The notes beneath the pieces are model-generated. The model saw only the letters and a program-made list of their open reading frames with translations, searched no databases and was not told the DNA's origin. This document shows, one piece after another, positions 1 through 11,409 of a stretch of 64,000 bases of DNA. The number at the start of each line of letters is the position of its first letter. The stretch's first letter is position 1. The DNA is from Clavaria fumosa (taxonomy: Eukaryota; Basidiomycota; Agaricomycetes; Agaricales; Clavariaceae). Made by a program: the position numbers and the translations under genes. The stretch is taken from NCBI GenBank assembly GCA_951802425.1, contig OX637795.1, positions 1,550,001 through 1,614,000 of the forward strand. The letters run 5' to 3'.

Positions 1-1552
1 GCACGCCAAGCGCAGCACCTCGTCTCTGCGTCCCTGCACGTCGCCCAGAACCGGGCGCGCACCGCGAGCCTGGACAGGCTGGCGGCCCAGCACACGCGGC
101 AGATGCAAGAGGTCCAGACGTCGCTGGCCACGCTGCGCGCGAAGCAGCATGCCGATGAGGAGCGGCTCAAGACCGCGTGGCGCGCGCGCGACCGGAAGCT
201 GTGGGAGCGCATCGAGGACGTCATCAAGCTCGAGGAGGGGAAGGTGCGTCGGAAGCTGGAGGAGCAGGACCGCGTACATGAGGAGGCCGAGCGGAAGCGC
301 CTGGAGGAGCAAAGGAAGCTGAGGGAGGCAGAGGAAGCGAAGAAGGCGGAGGAAGAGAGGCTTGAGAATTTGCTTATTGCCGCTATGGAGGATAAGGATA
401 GGGAGGAGGAAGAAAAGAAGAAACGGGCGGAGCAGGAGCGACTGGAGGCGGAGCATCGCACGCGGTTTGGGCTCACTACCGCGGCAGAAGACTGGACACA
501 CGCTCGGCATTTCCTCGTGGTCGGTTGTTTCATTTCTTTCTTGCGCATGACAATGCCTAATGCCTTGCGTAGAGACTGAAGCAAGAGTTCATGGCTAGCG
601 TCAAGTCTGACAAGGACCTCAAATCAACCTGGAGTACAATCCGTCGACAAATAACTCCGAAGGTTGGTCAATTGACCCATGATCCCACCGCCATGCGTCG
701 CATAGTATGTCACACAAGTACTTGTCTTTCGTTATGTGCTTGATGTGTTTGCGGACAGGCTCAACAAATCTACGACATAGCTCGGCCAGCCACACCCCAC
801 CCCGAGAAGCTGTACTACGCGATTCTCTCTTCCCTCGCGAAAGCGATCCTCCTCCAGGCCGAGACGGAAGTCACCGCCAAGAAGAACAGCGCCATCCCTC
901 TGTCGCTCGTGACCGCGAATCTGCTGCAGCGCCTGCCGTCCTTTGCCGACGTCTTCTGGGTCAAGTTCGTGCAACGCACGGGCGGCTGGCCTGTGCCGTT
1001 TGTCGTGCCGAAAGACCGGGACGCAAACAACGAGCCGTGGGCTGACGCCGCGCAGAGGCGGAAAGCGATGGGCTATCGGGACGGGGAGTCGGACAGCGAC
1101 TACCTGACAAGGATCACCGGGATGATGAGGGTCTACTTCCTGATCATGTGGGCGCCGCTCGAGATCGACGAGCCTCTGCCGAGGTTCTACCAGACCTCGA
1201 GATACTGGGCCTGGTTTTCTAGAGTGCTGGGGCTCGGCAGCGAGTTGTTAGAGAATGCAGTGGCGGCTGAAATCATTTATGGTGCGTTGCTTTCCGGGTT
1301 TTCGCTGCTGTGGTGTGTGTTCATGATGTCGTATTATTACTCACAGTTGCCCTGGATGTTGGAGGATCTCTCGCGAGGTCTGCTTGGGGGACGCAGTGGG
1401 TCAAGGTCTTGAGTGTCGTTGAGCAAGGTGTGAAAGTAGGGCTGACACGCTCTGAGGACTCGGCCAAGGTGATCGTGGGCGGTGAAACGCCTGAGGGCAA
1501 GGCTGCACGAGTACGAGTAGAGCTTGAGATCCAGGACATTCTGAGCTCGTAA
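1..1552 (+). CDS. GLE1: GLE1-like mRNA export factor, 3' part (5' end outside window)
   Basis: Exons read as <1..516, 573..704, 759..1281 and 1347..1552, giving 458 visible residues and a stop; the frame is open from base 1. Introns are 54-65 nt; the first donor could be 517 or 520. The N-terminal visible part is a long charged helix (about residues 35-145, rich in E/K/R), typical of the GLE1 coiled coil. The remainder is the conserved helical C-terminal domain, with landmarks PKVGQLTHD, SFADVFWVKFV and GETPEGKAARVR. In known systems GLE1 sits on the cytoplasmic face of the nuclear pore and, with inositol hexakisphosphate, activates the DEAD-box protein Dbp5 to release exported mRNA. Recognition rests on remembered family motifs. 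The splice junctions are inferred but keep frame throughout. Confidence 0.85.
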
Positions 1553-2014
1553 CTACCCCCCACTTGGATAGCGAATAGATGGTGCTTATCTTATCATGTT
1601 AACAATGGGCCCACAGGTGTCGTCATGTTGCTATATTGCTATTGCATGATAATCTTCACCAAGGACCTTGCCATTCACTGGTATTGAATTGATTGTGTAG
1701 CAAGGAAGTTCCAAGAGAGTACTGATTGAACCCGTCAACTTCAACCTCACCAGACAAGCATTCTCTGTGACTGGGTCTTCTGAAACCATGGAGTATATTA
1801 TATGGATGGTATTGCAAGAATACATTGATGATTTCGATGCTCTACTCAAACTACTAACTTACAAGGATCCGTCCCCACGTGCTGCACACGAAATTATCAC
1901 CATCAATGCGAAGAATCATCTCCCGCATAAACTTAGCTAACAATGCGATACCGAATCTCGCATTGTTGGCTGAGTTTCAAGATGGGATTAGGCCTTTTGC
2001 TCCCAAGATCGAGC
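1553..2014. other. Intergenic between GLE1 and RING cluster
   Basis: This is the convergent 3' side of GLE1 and of the first RING-family gene. It is AT-rich and I see no convincing coding sequence or structured RNA. Confidence 0.5.
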
Positions 2015-2455
2015 TCATACAGAGTCCTCTTCCATGTATGCATCATATTCTAAGGAAGGCAAGGGTTAAGACGGGGCATCGGCATCAGACAATGAAGGAG
2101 AGTGCGCTCACGTTCACTCCTCTGCTGAACGCCGAGGTCAGATTCCATTCTCTCATGCATCGCGGGGTAAAACTCGGTTCTCTGCTGCAACTCGTGGTCG
2201 AAGTCAGATTCTGATCTCTTCCCGAACCCACGGCTGGGTGAGCCACGCCCACGAGGGGAATTCGAGCCTCGATTCCCACGATTGCGAGACGAACGGCGAA
2301 TACCACCTTCTTGCACTGCGCCCCGATTACCGCGTCCGCGACCGCGACCGCGTCCCCTTCCTCGGCCCGCGGGTTGAGCGCCATGACCGGCTCCAGCGAC
2401 ATGACCGTTGCCGCGGCCGTTCCCGCCTTGGTGCTGCTGGTGCTGCTGCTGCTGG

Positions 2456-2494
<39 letters not shown>

Positions 2495-3135
2495 GCGCCA
2501 GCGTTTCCGCCTTGCCCTTCTCCAGCTTGACCCTGCCCAGCGGCAGAGGCTTGCGCGGCGGCCTCGAGCTCGGCAAGGCTGGACCCAGGCTCCCATCCCT
2601 CAGGGGGAGTTTGGCACCTCTCCGCTATCGTCTCCCAAGGCTCCTTCAGCGGTCGGCGGCACAGAGGACATATTTCCTCTATTTGGGCAAAGCAACTGAA
2701 TCGTATGTTAACTCGGAAGCGGCAGCAGAAAAAAACCGTGGGCTCACCTTCCGCAGAATTTGTGCCTGTCATCACCCGTGCACGCAGAAAATTTGTATTT
2801 CATGTTGTTGAAGCATATATCGCAATCTGGACATAGTGTGAGGGTTGAGAAGAAGGTAGCATATCAGAAAACAAAGATATGGCCCTTACGAGCTTCGGGC
2901 CTGTCCATCCTCTTGACCAGGGATGACGAGTTGAAATTGTCGCCGTTGAAATTTTCAATAACGGAGCTGTATACGATGAGTCGGAGCAGACACCGTGGCG
3001 ATGTAAGACTTACGCTTCGTTCGAGCCGCTGGAGCTGGCAAGCGATGTAGTGGGGCCGTTTCCAAATAGTGGCATGGCCACGACGAAGGCCGTGAGCATA
3101 ACGGCAGTAGATGCGAGAATTGTAGTGAAACGCAT
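2015..3135 (-). CDS. Predicted secreted RING-finger protein, copy A
   Basis: Exons on the minus strand: 3135..3014, 2966..2890, 2826..2748, 2695..2112 and 2049..2015, all with GT..AG junctions and summing to 298 codons plus stop. The start is the ATG of a signal peptide beginning MRFTTILAS, with a hydrophobic core ending in VVVAMP. A short pro-region ends in LVKR, a Kex2-type dibasic site. A C3HC4 RING follows (CDIC, C, HKFC, C, CPLC). Then come TPPEGWEPGSS, a Gln/His run encoded by a CAG repeat, an Arg-Gly block, an Arg/Ser-rich part, and a tail with HELQQRTEFYP and YDAYMEEDSV. RINGs usually bind E2 enzymes in ubiquitin transfer, so a secreted one is odd; host-directed effector or lumenal function are both inferences. 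Nothing shows enzymatic activity. Confidence 0.7.
2431..2493 (-). repeat. CAG/CTG triplet run coding poly-Gln in copy A
   Basis: An interrupted CTG run on the plus strand is CAG in the gene sense and codes a Gln/His-rich stretch. The equivalent position in copies B, C and D holds shorter Gln/Gly/Asn-rich sequence, so this linker is length-variable among paralogs. Confidence 0.85.
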
Positions 3136-3384
3136 GATAGGCACAGATGTCTTGATATTGCGAGGGTCGTGTTGGTCGTGAGTCTATGGAATGAGTTAAA
3201 CTTGCTGGAGCGTCAGCCACCGATTGAAGAAACGAGAAGCAAGAAGTGACGCACAGATGATAAAGCGATACAGTTAGAGTATGGGGGAGCTGGGAGGTAT
3301 AAGTCAGCTTCGAAAAGTTACTACGAGGGGTGAGGGGAAAGCGCACCGTCCAGCACTACAGAATATCTACCATCTAGCAAGACG

Positions 3385-3392
3385 CTTTTATA
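3385..3392 (-). promoter_or_regulatory. TATA box of RING copy A
   Basis: TATAAAAG lies 250 nt upstream of the start codon. It sits in a block (about 3280-3420) that is conserved upstream of all four paralogs. Confidence 0.55.
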
Positions 3393-3419
3393 CAGAAACC
3401 TCACGTAGAACACGGGATC

Positions 3420-4547
3420 GGTGAATACGCTCAGGCCTGAAAATAACAGGAGCAGACTTGAATCCCGTAGCAACAGGCGCCAATCCCCATAGCATTACTG
3501 CACTCGGCATCAGAGATTAAGTGGACTTGTTTGATTTTCCGTTAGGTTACGAGTATTGAGGACAGTTTGCGCTTCGGCGGTCAATTTCCGTGGAATGAAA
3601 TTCCAACGACTGTTGATAACTTGGCTGTAGTCGAACGGCCTTGTGCCAGCTTCCAAAACGATCAACAGGACCTCATGTGGCAGATGTACGACCTTGCGCC
3701 CAGTCGCTTCGAGTCAAAAGCTGACCGCTTGAAACGGGATGCGGAGTCTTTGCCGCCACACAACCGTCAGACCGCAGCAGATCGGAGGTAACAACCGACG
3801 GCAAACAATTGAAGAATATTAAGATGTCTTGGCCTCCGCAGCAGGTGGAACATGTCGCGTTATGTTGAATGAACGATTTCTTTTCCCTTTGTTTCTTCGT
3901 CTGCTCACCTTAGCATTGAGGATTGACGCTATTAAGATCATGAACCCGTCAGCAGTGAATGGCTGTGCTGACAAACCACCTTTAACGGTCCAGTCGGAGT
4001 TTAAAATTGCTCCGCCCTGATGCCGTCCCTGTAGAAATCTTGTGATGATGATATGATAGGTACCGAGAGAGGTTGATGGATGCGGAGAAAGTGGCTCGGG
4101 GCGTACCTTGGGGTAGTAGTAGTAACACTGCAACAATGATGATATATCCCAGCACAACAAACTGCGTTCAACGCAAGATTTTTACGTCTTCTCCAATGGC
4201 CATCTTCGTCGCGCCAACCCACTGTAAAAAGCTAGTCATTCACCTACCAAAGTATTCTATTCCCCTTTTCTCAGAACGACCTCTGCGGTGTCCTCATCAC
4301 GACTATTTTCAATCTCATCATCGCCACGGCCGGTTGGCCTCGGTCTCACTCGCAACCCCCTCGCTAATCAAAGCATCTACCAACATACCTGATATCGATT
4401 TTTCCAGCCGACGTGAAGCATTTCTTGCCCGCTGAGGAGTCGCAAAATGGGCAGGGAATGCGAATGAATTATCCTAATAAGGCATGAGAACGACATTATG
4501 AGGCATAATTTCTAGTTACAAACGGATTTTTAATCCCAACATCGAGC
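3420..4547. other. Spacer between RING copies A and B
   Basis: Duplicated non-coding sequence. It contains the conserved block at about 3690-3960 that recurs at 8500-8745 and 11410-11650 and, inverted, at 17515-17725. Short open frames here are not conserved in phase, so I call no gene. Confidence 0.5.
3690..3960. repeat. Cluster-associated dispersed block, copy 1
   Basis: Contains motifs such as AACCGACGGCAAACA and GGACATGTCGCGTTAT-like sequence, shared with three other positions in the window. The boundaries are approximate. It probably travelled with the tandem duplication. Confidence 0.6.
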
Positions 4548-5680
4548 TCATACAGAAGAGTCCTCCTCTTCCATGTACGCATCATATTCTAAGGATGGGA
4601 AGGATTAAGAGGGGCATCGGCATCAGACAACGAAGGAGAGTGCACTCACGTTCACTTCTCTGCTGCACGCCGAGGTCAGATTCCATTCTCTCATGCATCT
4701 CGGGGTAAAACTCGGTTCTCTGCTGCAACTCGTGGTCGAGGCCAGATTCTGATCTCTTCATGAACCCCCCACGGTCCCCACGGCTGGGTGAGCCACTCGA
4801 GCCTCGATTCCCACGATTGCGAGACGAACGGCGAATACCACCTTCTGGGACTGCAGGGCGATTGGCGCGGCCGCGGCGTCCCCTTCTTCGGCGGCCTGGT
4901 TGAGCGCCATGACCCGCTCCAGCAACAGGACCGGCTGCGGCGCCACGGCGATGACCGTTGTTGTGGCCGTTTCCGCCTTGGGGCTGCTGGGCGCCAGCGT
5001 TTCCGCCTTGTCCTTGGTTCTGTTCAGCGTTTCGGGCGGCGGCTTCGGCGGCGTCTCTAGCCGCCGCAGCGGCTCTTATCTGCTCCCCAACCTCGGGGTC
5101 GACCCACTCAGTCCCAGGCTCCCACTGAACCCCAGGCGGAGTGGGGCACAATTCCGATGTCATTTCGTAAACCTCCCTCAGCTCTCCGCGGCACTGCGGA
5201 CATACATCCACTTCCAGATTAGCTATGCACCTGAATCGCATGTTAGTAACCCGCAAGCTGCAGAAGAAGAAAAATTGTGGGCTCACCTTCCGCAGAATTT
5301 GTGTTTCTCGCTTTGTTTGCACGCATTCCATTTGCGTTTTACGTTATCTAAGCACACACTGCATTCTGAACAAAGTGTATGTGAGACGAGGATAGGGTAT
5401 CAGAAAACAAAAGTATGGCCCTTACGTGGATCGGGCGTGTTTCCCCTATTCATCCTCTTGACCAGAGATGACGAGTTGAGGTTGTCGCCGTCGAAATTGT
5501 CGACAACGGAGCTGTACATGATGAGTCGAGGGCGGACGCGTGGCGATGTAAGACTTACGTCTCATGTGAACGGCTGGGGCTGGCAAGCGATGTGGTGGGG
5601 CCGCTTCCGAATAGTGGCATGGCCACGACGACGGCCGTGAGCATAACGGCGGTAGATGCGAGAATTGTAGTAAAACGCAT
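4548..5680 (-). CDS. Predicted secreted RING-finger protein, copy B
   Basis: Exons on the minus strand: 5680..5559, 5511..5426, 5365..5287, 5230..4650 and 4588..4548, for 302 residues. Exons 1 and 3 have exactly the same length as in copies A and D (122 and 79 nt). The signal peptide matches copy A. The pro-region again ends LVKR, followed by MNRGNTPDP. The RING reads CSVC, C, HKFC, C, CPQC, so all eight ligands are present. The middle is Ala/Gln/Asn/Gly-rich with an Arg-Gly block; the tail HELQQRTEFYP and YDAYMEEEDSSV is conserved. It is the most diverged copy in the RING loops while keeping every Cys/His, which suggests purifying selection on zinc binding (inference). Confidence 0.7.
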
Positions 5681-5940
5681 GATAGGCACAGATGTATTGA
5701 TATTGCGAGGGTCGTGTCGGTCGTGACTCTATGAAATATGTTAATCTTGCTTGGAGCGTCAGCCTAGCACCGATTGAAGAAACGAGGGAACGCAAGAAGC
5801 GACGCACAAATGATAAAGCGATAAAGTGAGAGGAGTATGGGGGAGCTGGGAGGTGCAAGTCAGCTCAGAAAAGTTACTATGGGGGATAAGGGGAAGGCGC
5901 ACCGTCCAGCACTACAGAACATCTGTTGCCTACTATGGCG

Positions 5941-5948
5941 CCTTTATA
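5941..5948 (-). promoter_or_regulatory. TATA box of RING copy B
   Basis: TATAAAGG lies 261 nt upstream of the start codon, in the same conserved upstream block as in the other copies. Confidence 0.5.
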
Positions 5949-5949
5949 C

Positions 5950-6797
5950 AGAAACCTACGGGATCCCTGGATATGGTCAAGGCCCCAAAATAACGGGCAC
6001 AGGCTTGAAATCTGTAGCAACAGGCGCCAATCCATGATGAGCGACAGGAAGCGTACGATCCCCATAGCATTCTTGGACTCGGCATCAGAGGTTGGGTAGA
6101 CTTGCTTGATGTTCCGTCAGGCTAGAAGTTTTTAGGCGGACAGTTTGCGTCTCGGCAGTCAATTTTCGTCAAAGGAAATTCCAACGACTGTTGATAGCTC
6201 GGCTGTAGCTGAACGGCCTCCAAACGATCAACAGGACCTCATGTGGCAGATGTACATACCTTAAATCCAGCTGCTTCGAGTCAGAAGCTGACTGCTTGAA
6301 ATGAAACTGTGGCGTCAGGCCTCAACTGATTAAGGAACATCGCCACAAGAAATGATGGAATACATCGTGGCTAGCCACAGGTCATGTGGCAGATGTACAT
6401 ACCTTACATCCGGCTGCTTCCAGTCAGAAACTGACTAGTACCGACTGCTTGAAATGGGCTGCGGAAACTGTGCCGTCAGACCGCAAGAGATTTGGAGGAT
6501 CATCGCCAACTTAGGAATCATGGACATCATGGCCGGCCGCAGTCTCGCTCGTGACCTCCCCGCCAATCAAAGCATCTACCAAGATAACTTGATGTCGATT
6601 CCCAACCGACGCGAAGCATTTCTATCCTATTGGGGAGGTCGTGTTAGCAAAAATGGGCATTTTTACTGGCAGGGCTGTGTTAGCCACGAATGTCATGTGA
6701 ACATGCTGAATTATCCTAATCAAGGCATGAGAACGACATTTTGGGTAAGGTGTCATAATCTCTAGTTACAAACGGATTTTTGATCCTAACATCGAGC
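5950..6797. other. Spacer between RING copies B and C
   Basis: Non-coding duplicated sequence. A short segment with CAGGACCTCATGTGGCAGAT is shared with the A/B spacer. I see no gene. Confidence 0.45.
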
Positions 6798-7918
6798 TCA
6801 TACAGAAGAGTTCTCCTCTTCCATGTGTGCATCATATCCTAAAAGGATGGCAAGGGTTAACGGGGCAGACAATGAAGGAAAGTGCACTCACGTTCACTTC
6901 TCTGCTGTACGCCGAGGTCAGATTCCATCCTCTCATGCATCTCAGGGTAGTACTCGGTTCTCTGCTGCAACTCGTGGTCGAGGCCAGACTCTGATCTCTT
7001 CACGAACCCACGGCTGGGTGAGCCACGGCTGGGTGAGCCACGCCCACGAGGGGAATTCGAGCCTCGATGATTACGAGGCGAACGGCGAATACCACCGTCT
7101 TGCACTGCGCCCCGACCGCGACCGCGACCGCGACCCCTTCCTCGGCCCGCGGGTTGAGCGCCATGACCGGCTCCACGACCGGCTCCAGCGGCATGACCGG
7201 CTGCAGCGCCACGATGGGCTCCGTTGTTACCGCGGCCATTACCGTGGCCATTACCGCGGCCATTGCCGCGGCCGTTTCCGCCTTGGGGCTGCTGAGCATT
7301 ATTTCCGGATTGCTGTCCAGCGCTTTGGCCTTGGTTGGCGGCCTCTTGCTCGGCGAGGCTGGACCCAGGCTCCCACCCCCCAGGGGGGGTCTCGCACTTT
7401 TCCGCTGTTAATTCGTAAGCCTCCTTCAGCTGCGAGCGACAAAGGGGACATTTCGGCTCTTCTTCTGACATGACTTCCGTTAAGCACCTGAATCGCATGT
7501 TAATTCGCAATCAGCAGAAGAGAATCATGGACTAACTTTCCGCAGAATTTGTGGTCCGCGGAATTGGTGCACGGAGAAAATTTATATTTCATGTTGTTCC
7601 GGCATATATCGCATTCTGAACATAATGTATGTGCTGAGACGAGGGAAGGGTATCAGAGAAAAATGTATGGCTTTCACCTGAATCGGTTCTCTTGACCAGA
7701 GATGATGAATTGAAATTATCGCTGTTAAAATTTTCGATAACGGAGCTGTACACGATGAGTCAGTCATGGCAGACGCCGTGCCGCTGTGAGACTTACGCTT
7801 CGTTTGAGCGGCTGGGGCTGGCAAGGGATGTAGTGGGGCCGCTTCCGAATAGCGGCATGGCCACGACGACGGCCGTGAGCATAACGGCGGTAGATGCGAG
7901 AATTGTAGTGAAACGCAT
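6798..7918 (-). pseudogene. RING-family copy C, frameshifted inside the RING
   Basis: Exons corresponding to the family: 7918..7797, 7745..7678, 7615..7538, 7487..6892 and 6838..6798. Exon 3 is 78 nt here and 79 nt in copies A, B and D. Alignment with copy D shows one missing G at about 7560. This changes phase after the third RING cysteine and gives a stop two codons into exon 4, so the predicted product is about 91 residues and lacks the second half of the RING. Downstream exon 4 is otherwise open and closely like copy D, so the lesion is recent or a sequencing error. Signal peptide, LVKR-type pro-region and tail are still recognisable. Confidence 0.7.
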
Positions 7919-8157
7919 GATAGGCACAGATGTATTGATATTGCGAGGGTCGTATTGGTCGTGATTCTATGAAAGTTAAACTTGCTTGGAGTGTCAGCCT
8001 AGCCCTGATCGAAGGGACGCAAGAAGTGACGTACAGATGATAAAGTTAGAGTATGGGGGGAGCTGGGAGGTACAAGTCAGCATCGAAAGGTTATTACGAG
8101 GGGTGAGGGGAAAGCGCACCGTCCAGCACTAAAGAATATCCACTACCCGCCAAGGCG

Positions 8158-8165
8158 CTTTTATA
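8158..8165 (-). promoter_or_regulatory. TATA box of RING copy C
   Basis: TATAAAAG lies 240 nt upstream of the start codon, at the position seen in the paralogs. Confidence 0.5.
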
Positions 8166-8169
8166 CAAA

Positions 8170-9640
8170 GCCTAACATAGATCGCTGGATATGCTCAGGC
8201 CCCAAAAGAATAGGCACAGGCTTGAAATCTGTAGCAACAGGCGGCAATCCATGATGAACAACATGAAGCGTGCACTTTCCATAACATTCCTGCATTCGGA
8301 GCATCAGAGGCTGAGTGGACCTTTATGCGTTTGATTTTTCAGCTGTTGTTGGACAGATTGCGTTCCGTGAATATTCTTTTTTTTTTTTTCGATAGAAAGT
8401 TCCAATGATTTGGCGGCAGCTGAATGACCTTGTCTCAGCCTCAAAAGCAATCGACGGGAACTTATGTAGCAGGGTGTACATACCTTCAGCCGGCTGCTGC
8501 GCGTCAAAAATTGACCGTTGAAATGAGATGCGTAGTCTTTGCCGCCGTACAACCGTCAGATTGTAGCAGACCTGAGGCAATAACCGACGGCAAACAGTTG
8601 GAGAATATTTAGATGTCTTGACCTTGGCAGCAGTTGGGACATGTCGCGTGACGCTGAATGAACGACTTCTTTTCTCCTCGTCTCTTCGTCTGCTCAGCTT
8701 AGCACTGAGGATTGACGCCATTAAGACAACGAGGTTTGGGAAGGAGAAAGCGAACCATGCCATCACGTAGCAGTTCATATTCCCTTGGGCGTCGCAAGGG
8801 GTTCTATGGGTCCACCATAGCATAACATAATTAAAGCCCTTGTTCGATCATTGGAGAGATTACTATTTTGGAATTGATCACGTGACTAATTCGTGACAAG
8901 CCTTAGCATAGCTTGTGCAATGAATTTTTCCCTGAGAAAAGTTTAAAAAGCAAATGTGAACAGACATTTCCAGCCGGATTTTTTGGTTCCAACCTGATGA
9001 ATATAGAGTACATAGTGTCTTTTGCAAAAATCCATAACCACACGAGTGACGCTTTAGTCACATTCAGAGTCACGTCAGGTGATGTGATCAGCGCGGCCGC
9101 CGTACCTTAATCTCTAGTTTGGAAATGTCGCCCTTAAATTAATGTAAGGCTATGATGCGGTCGCCGTGTGCGTAGTAAAAATTATATGGGTTCCCCCCGG
9201 ATATCTTAGATGTGTGATGGATGCGAAGAAAGAGATCTGAGGAGATGAGGCGGGCCCCCGGGTGATAATGATTAGCGAGGCTTTTTTTTTGCCAGTGAGT
9301 GGCTGCCGCCAGTCTCTCCCTCGCCAATCAAAGCATCTGCCAACATGCCCTACTGTAATGTCGATTTCAGTTCGAATGCCATCATCACTGTCCAATTCAT
9401 GGTCCTCGTGCATCGCAAATTCTACTCCGTCTGACACATCTAAACCCCTCCTCGGCTGTTGGCAGCCAAAGCAAGCACTCAAAGTTTCAGATCAGAGGTC
9501 GGAGCAAAGCCAGCAACATTTATTGAATTATCCTAATCAAGACATGAGAATGACATTTTGGGTAAGGTGTCATTGACTGATGGCCGTCAGATGTCGAATA
9601 TTTCTGGTAGTTACAAACATTTTAGGATCCTAAACCGAGC
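8170..9640. other. Spacer between RING copies C and D
   Basis: Non-coding. It is largely a duplicate of 11070-12480 (see the dispersed blocks and the GATCAGCGCGGCCGCC-containing segment at about 9085-9140, repeated near 12193-12245). No convincing coding exon was found. Confidence 0.5.
8500..8745. repeat. Cluster-associated dispersed block, copy 2
   Basis: Same block as 3690-3960, in the same orientation relative to its upstream RING copy. Boundaries approximate. Confidence 0.6.
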
Positions 9641-10823
9641 TCATACGGAAGAGTTCTCCTCTTCCATGTGTGCATCATATCCTAGAAGGATGACAAGGGT
9701 TGAGACGGGGCATCGGAATCAGACAACGAAGGAGAGTGCACTCACGTTCACTTCTCTGCTGTACGCCGAGGTCAGATTCCATCCTCTCATGCATCTCGGG
9801 GTAGTACTCGGTTCTCTGCTGCAACTCGTGGTCGAGGCCAGAGTCTGATCTCTTCACGTACCCGCGGCTGGGTGAGCCACGGCTGGGTGAGCCACGCCCA
9901 CGAGGGGAATTCGAGCCTCGATGATTACGAGGCGAACGGCGAATACCACCTTCTTGCACTGCGCCCCGACCGCGACCGCGACCGCGACCCCTTCCTCGGC
10001 CCGCGGGTTGAGCACCACGACCGGCGGCAGCCCCACGACCGGCTCCAGCCCCACGACCGGCTCCAGCGACATGACCGGCTGCAGCGCCATGATTGGCTCC
10101 ATTGCCGCGGCCGTTTCCGCGGCCGTTCCCGTGACCGTTCCCGCCGTGGGCCTGCCCGGCAGCATTTCCGCCTTGTCCGTTTCCGCCTTGGGCCTGTCCA
10201 GCGTTTTCGCCTTGAGCCTGCGCAGCGGCAGCGGCTTCGGCGGCGGCCTCTTGCTCGGCGAGGCTGGACCCAGGCTCCCACCCCCCAGGAGGGGTTTCGC
10301 ACTTTTCCGCTGTTACTTCGTAAGCCTCCTTCAGCTCCGAGCGACAAAGAGGACATTTCGCCTCTTCCTCTGACATTATTTCCACTAAGCACCTGAATCG
10401 CATGTTAACTCGCAATCAGCAGAAGAGAATCATGGACTAACTTTCCGCAGAATTTGTGGTCCGCGGAATTGGTGCACGGAGAAAATTTATATTTCATGTT
10501 GTTCCGGCATATATCGCATTCTGAACATAATGTATGTGCTGAGACGAGGGTAGGGTATCAGAGAAAAATGTATGGCTTTCACCTGAATCGACTCTCTTGA
10601 CCAGAGATGATGAATTGAAATTATCGCTGTTAAAATTTTCGATAACGGAGCTGTACATGATGAGTCAGTTATGGCAGACACCGTGCCGCTGTGAGACTTA
10701 CGCTTCGTTTGAGCGGGTGGAGCTGGCAAGCGATGTAGTGGGGCCACTTCCGAATAGTGGCATGGCCACGACGACGGCCGTGAGCATAACGGCGGTAGAT
10801 GCGAGAATTGTAGTGAAACGCAT
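9641..10823 (-). CDS. Predicted secreted RING-finger protein, copy D
   Basis: Exons on the minus strand: 10823..10702, 10650..10583, 10520..10442, 10392..9746 and 9681..9641; introns 49-64 nt; total 318 residues plus stop. Signal peptide is residues 1 to about 21, with a hydrophobic core. The pro-region ends in Lys59-Arg60, a Kex2-type site. The C3HC4 RING has Cys65, Cys68, Cys79, His85, Cys88, Cys91, Cys103 and Cys106. The next part, about residues 107-130, contains TPPGGWEPGSS. Then come Ala/Gln/Gly/Asn-rich repeats, an Arg-Gly block, an SPRG/SPSRG part and a conserved tail ending YDAHMEEENSSV. An alternative exon-3 acceptor 18 nt upstream exists here, but it is lost in A and B. Copies C and D are the closest pair. 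Confidence 0.72.
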
Positions 10824-11057
10824 GATAGGCACAGATGTATTGATATTGCGAGGGTCGTGTGGGTCGTGAGTCTATCTTACTTGGAGTGTCAGCCTAGCCC
10901 TGATCGAAGGAACGAGAGACGCAAGAAGTGACGTACAGATGATAAAGTTGAGTATGGGGGGAGCTGGGAGGTACAAGTCAGCTTCGTCAAGTTATACGAG
11001 AGGTGAGGGGAAAGCGCACCGTCCAGCACTACAGAATACCTACTACCCACCAAGGTG

Positions 11058-11065
11058 CTTTTATA
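11058..11065 (-). promoter_or_regulatory. TATA box of RING copy D
   Basis: TATAAAAG lies 235 nt upstream of the start codon. The four copies place this box 235-261 nt from their ATG. Confidence 0.55.
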
Positions 11066-11409
11066 CAGAAACCTAACATAGATCGCTGAATATGCTCAAG
11101 CCCCAAAAGAACGGGCACAGGCTTGAAATCTGTAGCAACAGGCGGCAATCCATGATGAGCAACATGAAGCGTGCACTTTCAATAGCATTCCTGTATTCGG
11201 GGCACCAGAGGGTGAGTGGACCCTTATGCGTTTGATTTTTCAGCTGTTGTTAGGCCGCAAGCATCGAGTGGACAGATTGCGTTCCGCTAATATTGCTTTT
11301 TTTTTTGTAGAAAAAGTTCCGATGACTTGGCTGCTGAATAGGTTTGTCTCAGCCTCAAAAGCAATCAACGGAAACTCATGAAGCAGGCGTACATACCTTC
11401 AACCGGCTG

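Noticed and set aside
2085..2811. Leu/Ala-rich frames on both strands over RING copy A
   Set aside because: Shadows of the CAG run and of GC-rich Arg-Gly coding on the other strand.
10521..10538. Upstream acceptor for RING exon 3 (adds six residues in copies C and D)
   Set aside because: The AG is lost in copies A and B, whereas the downstream acceptor is kept in all and keeps exon length constant.
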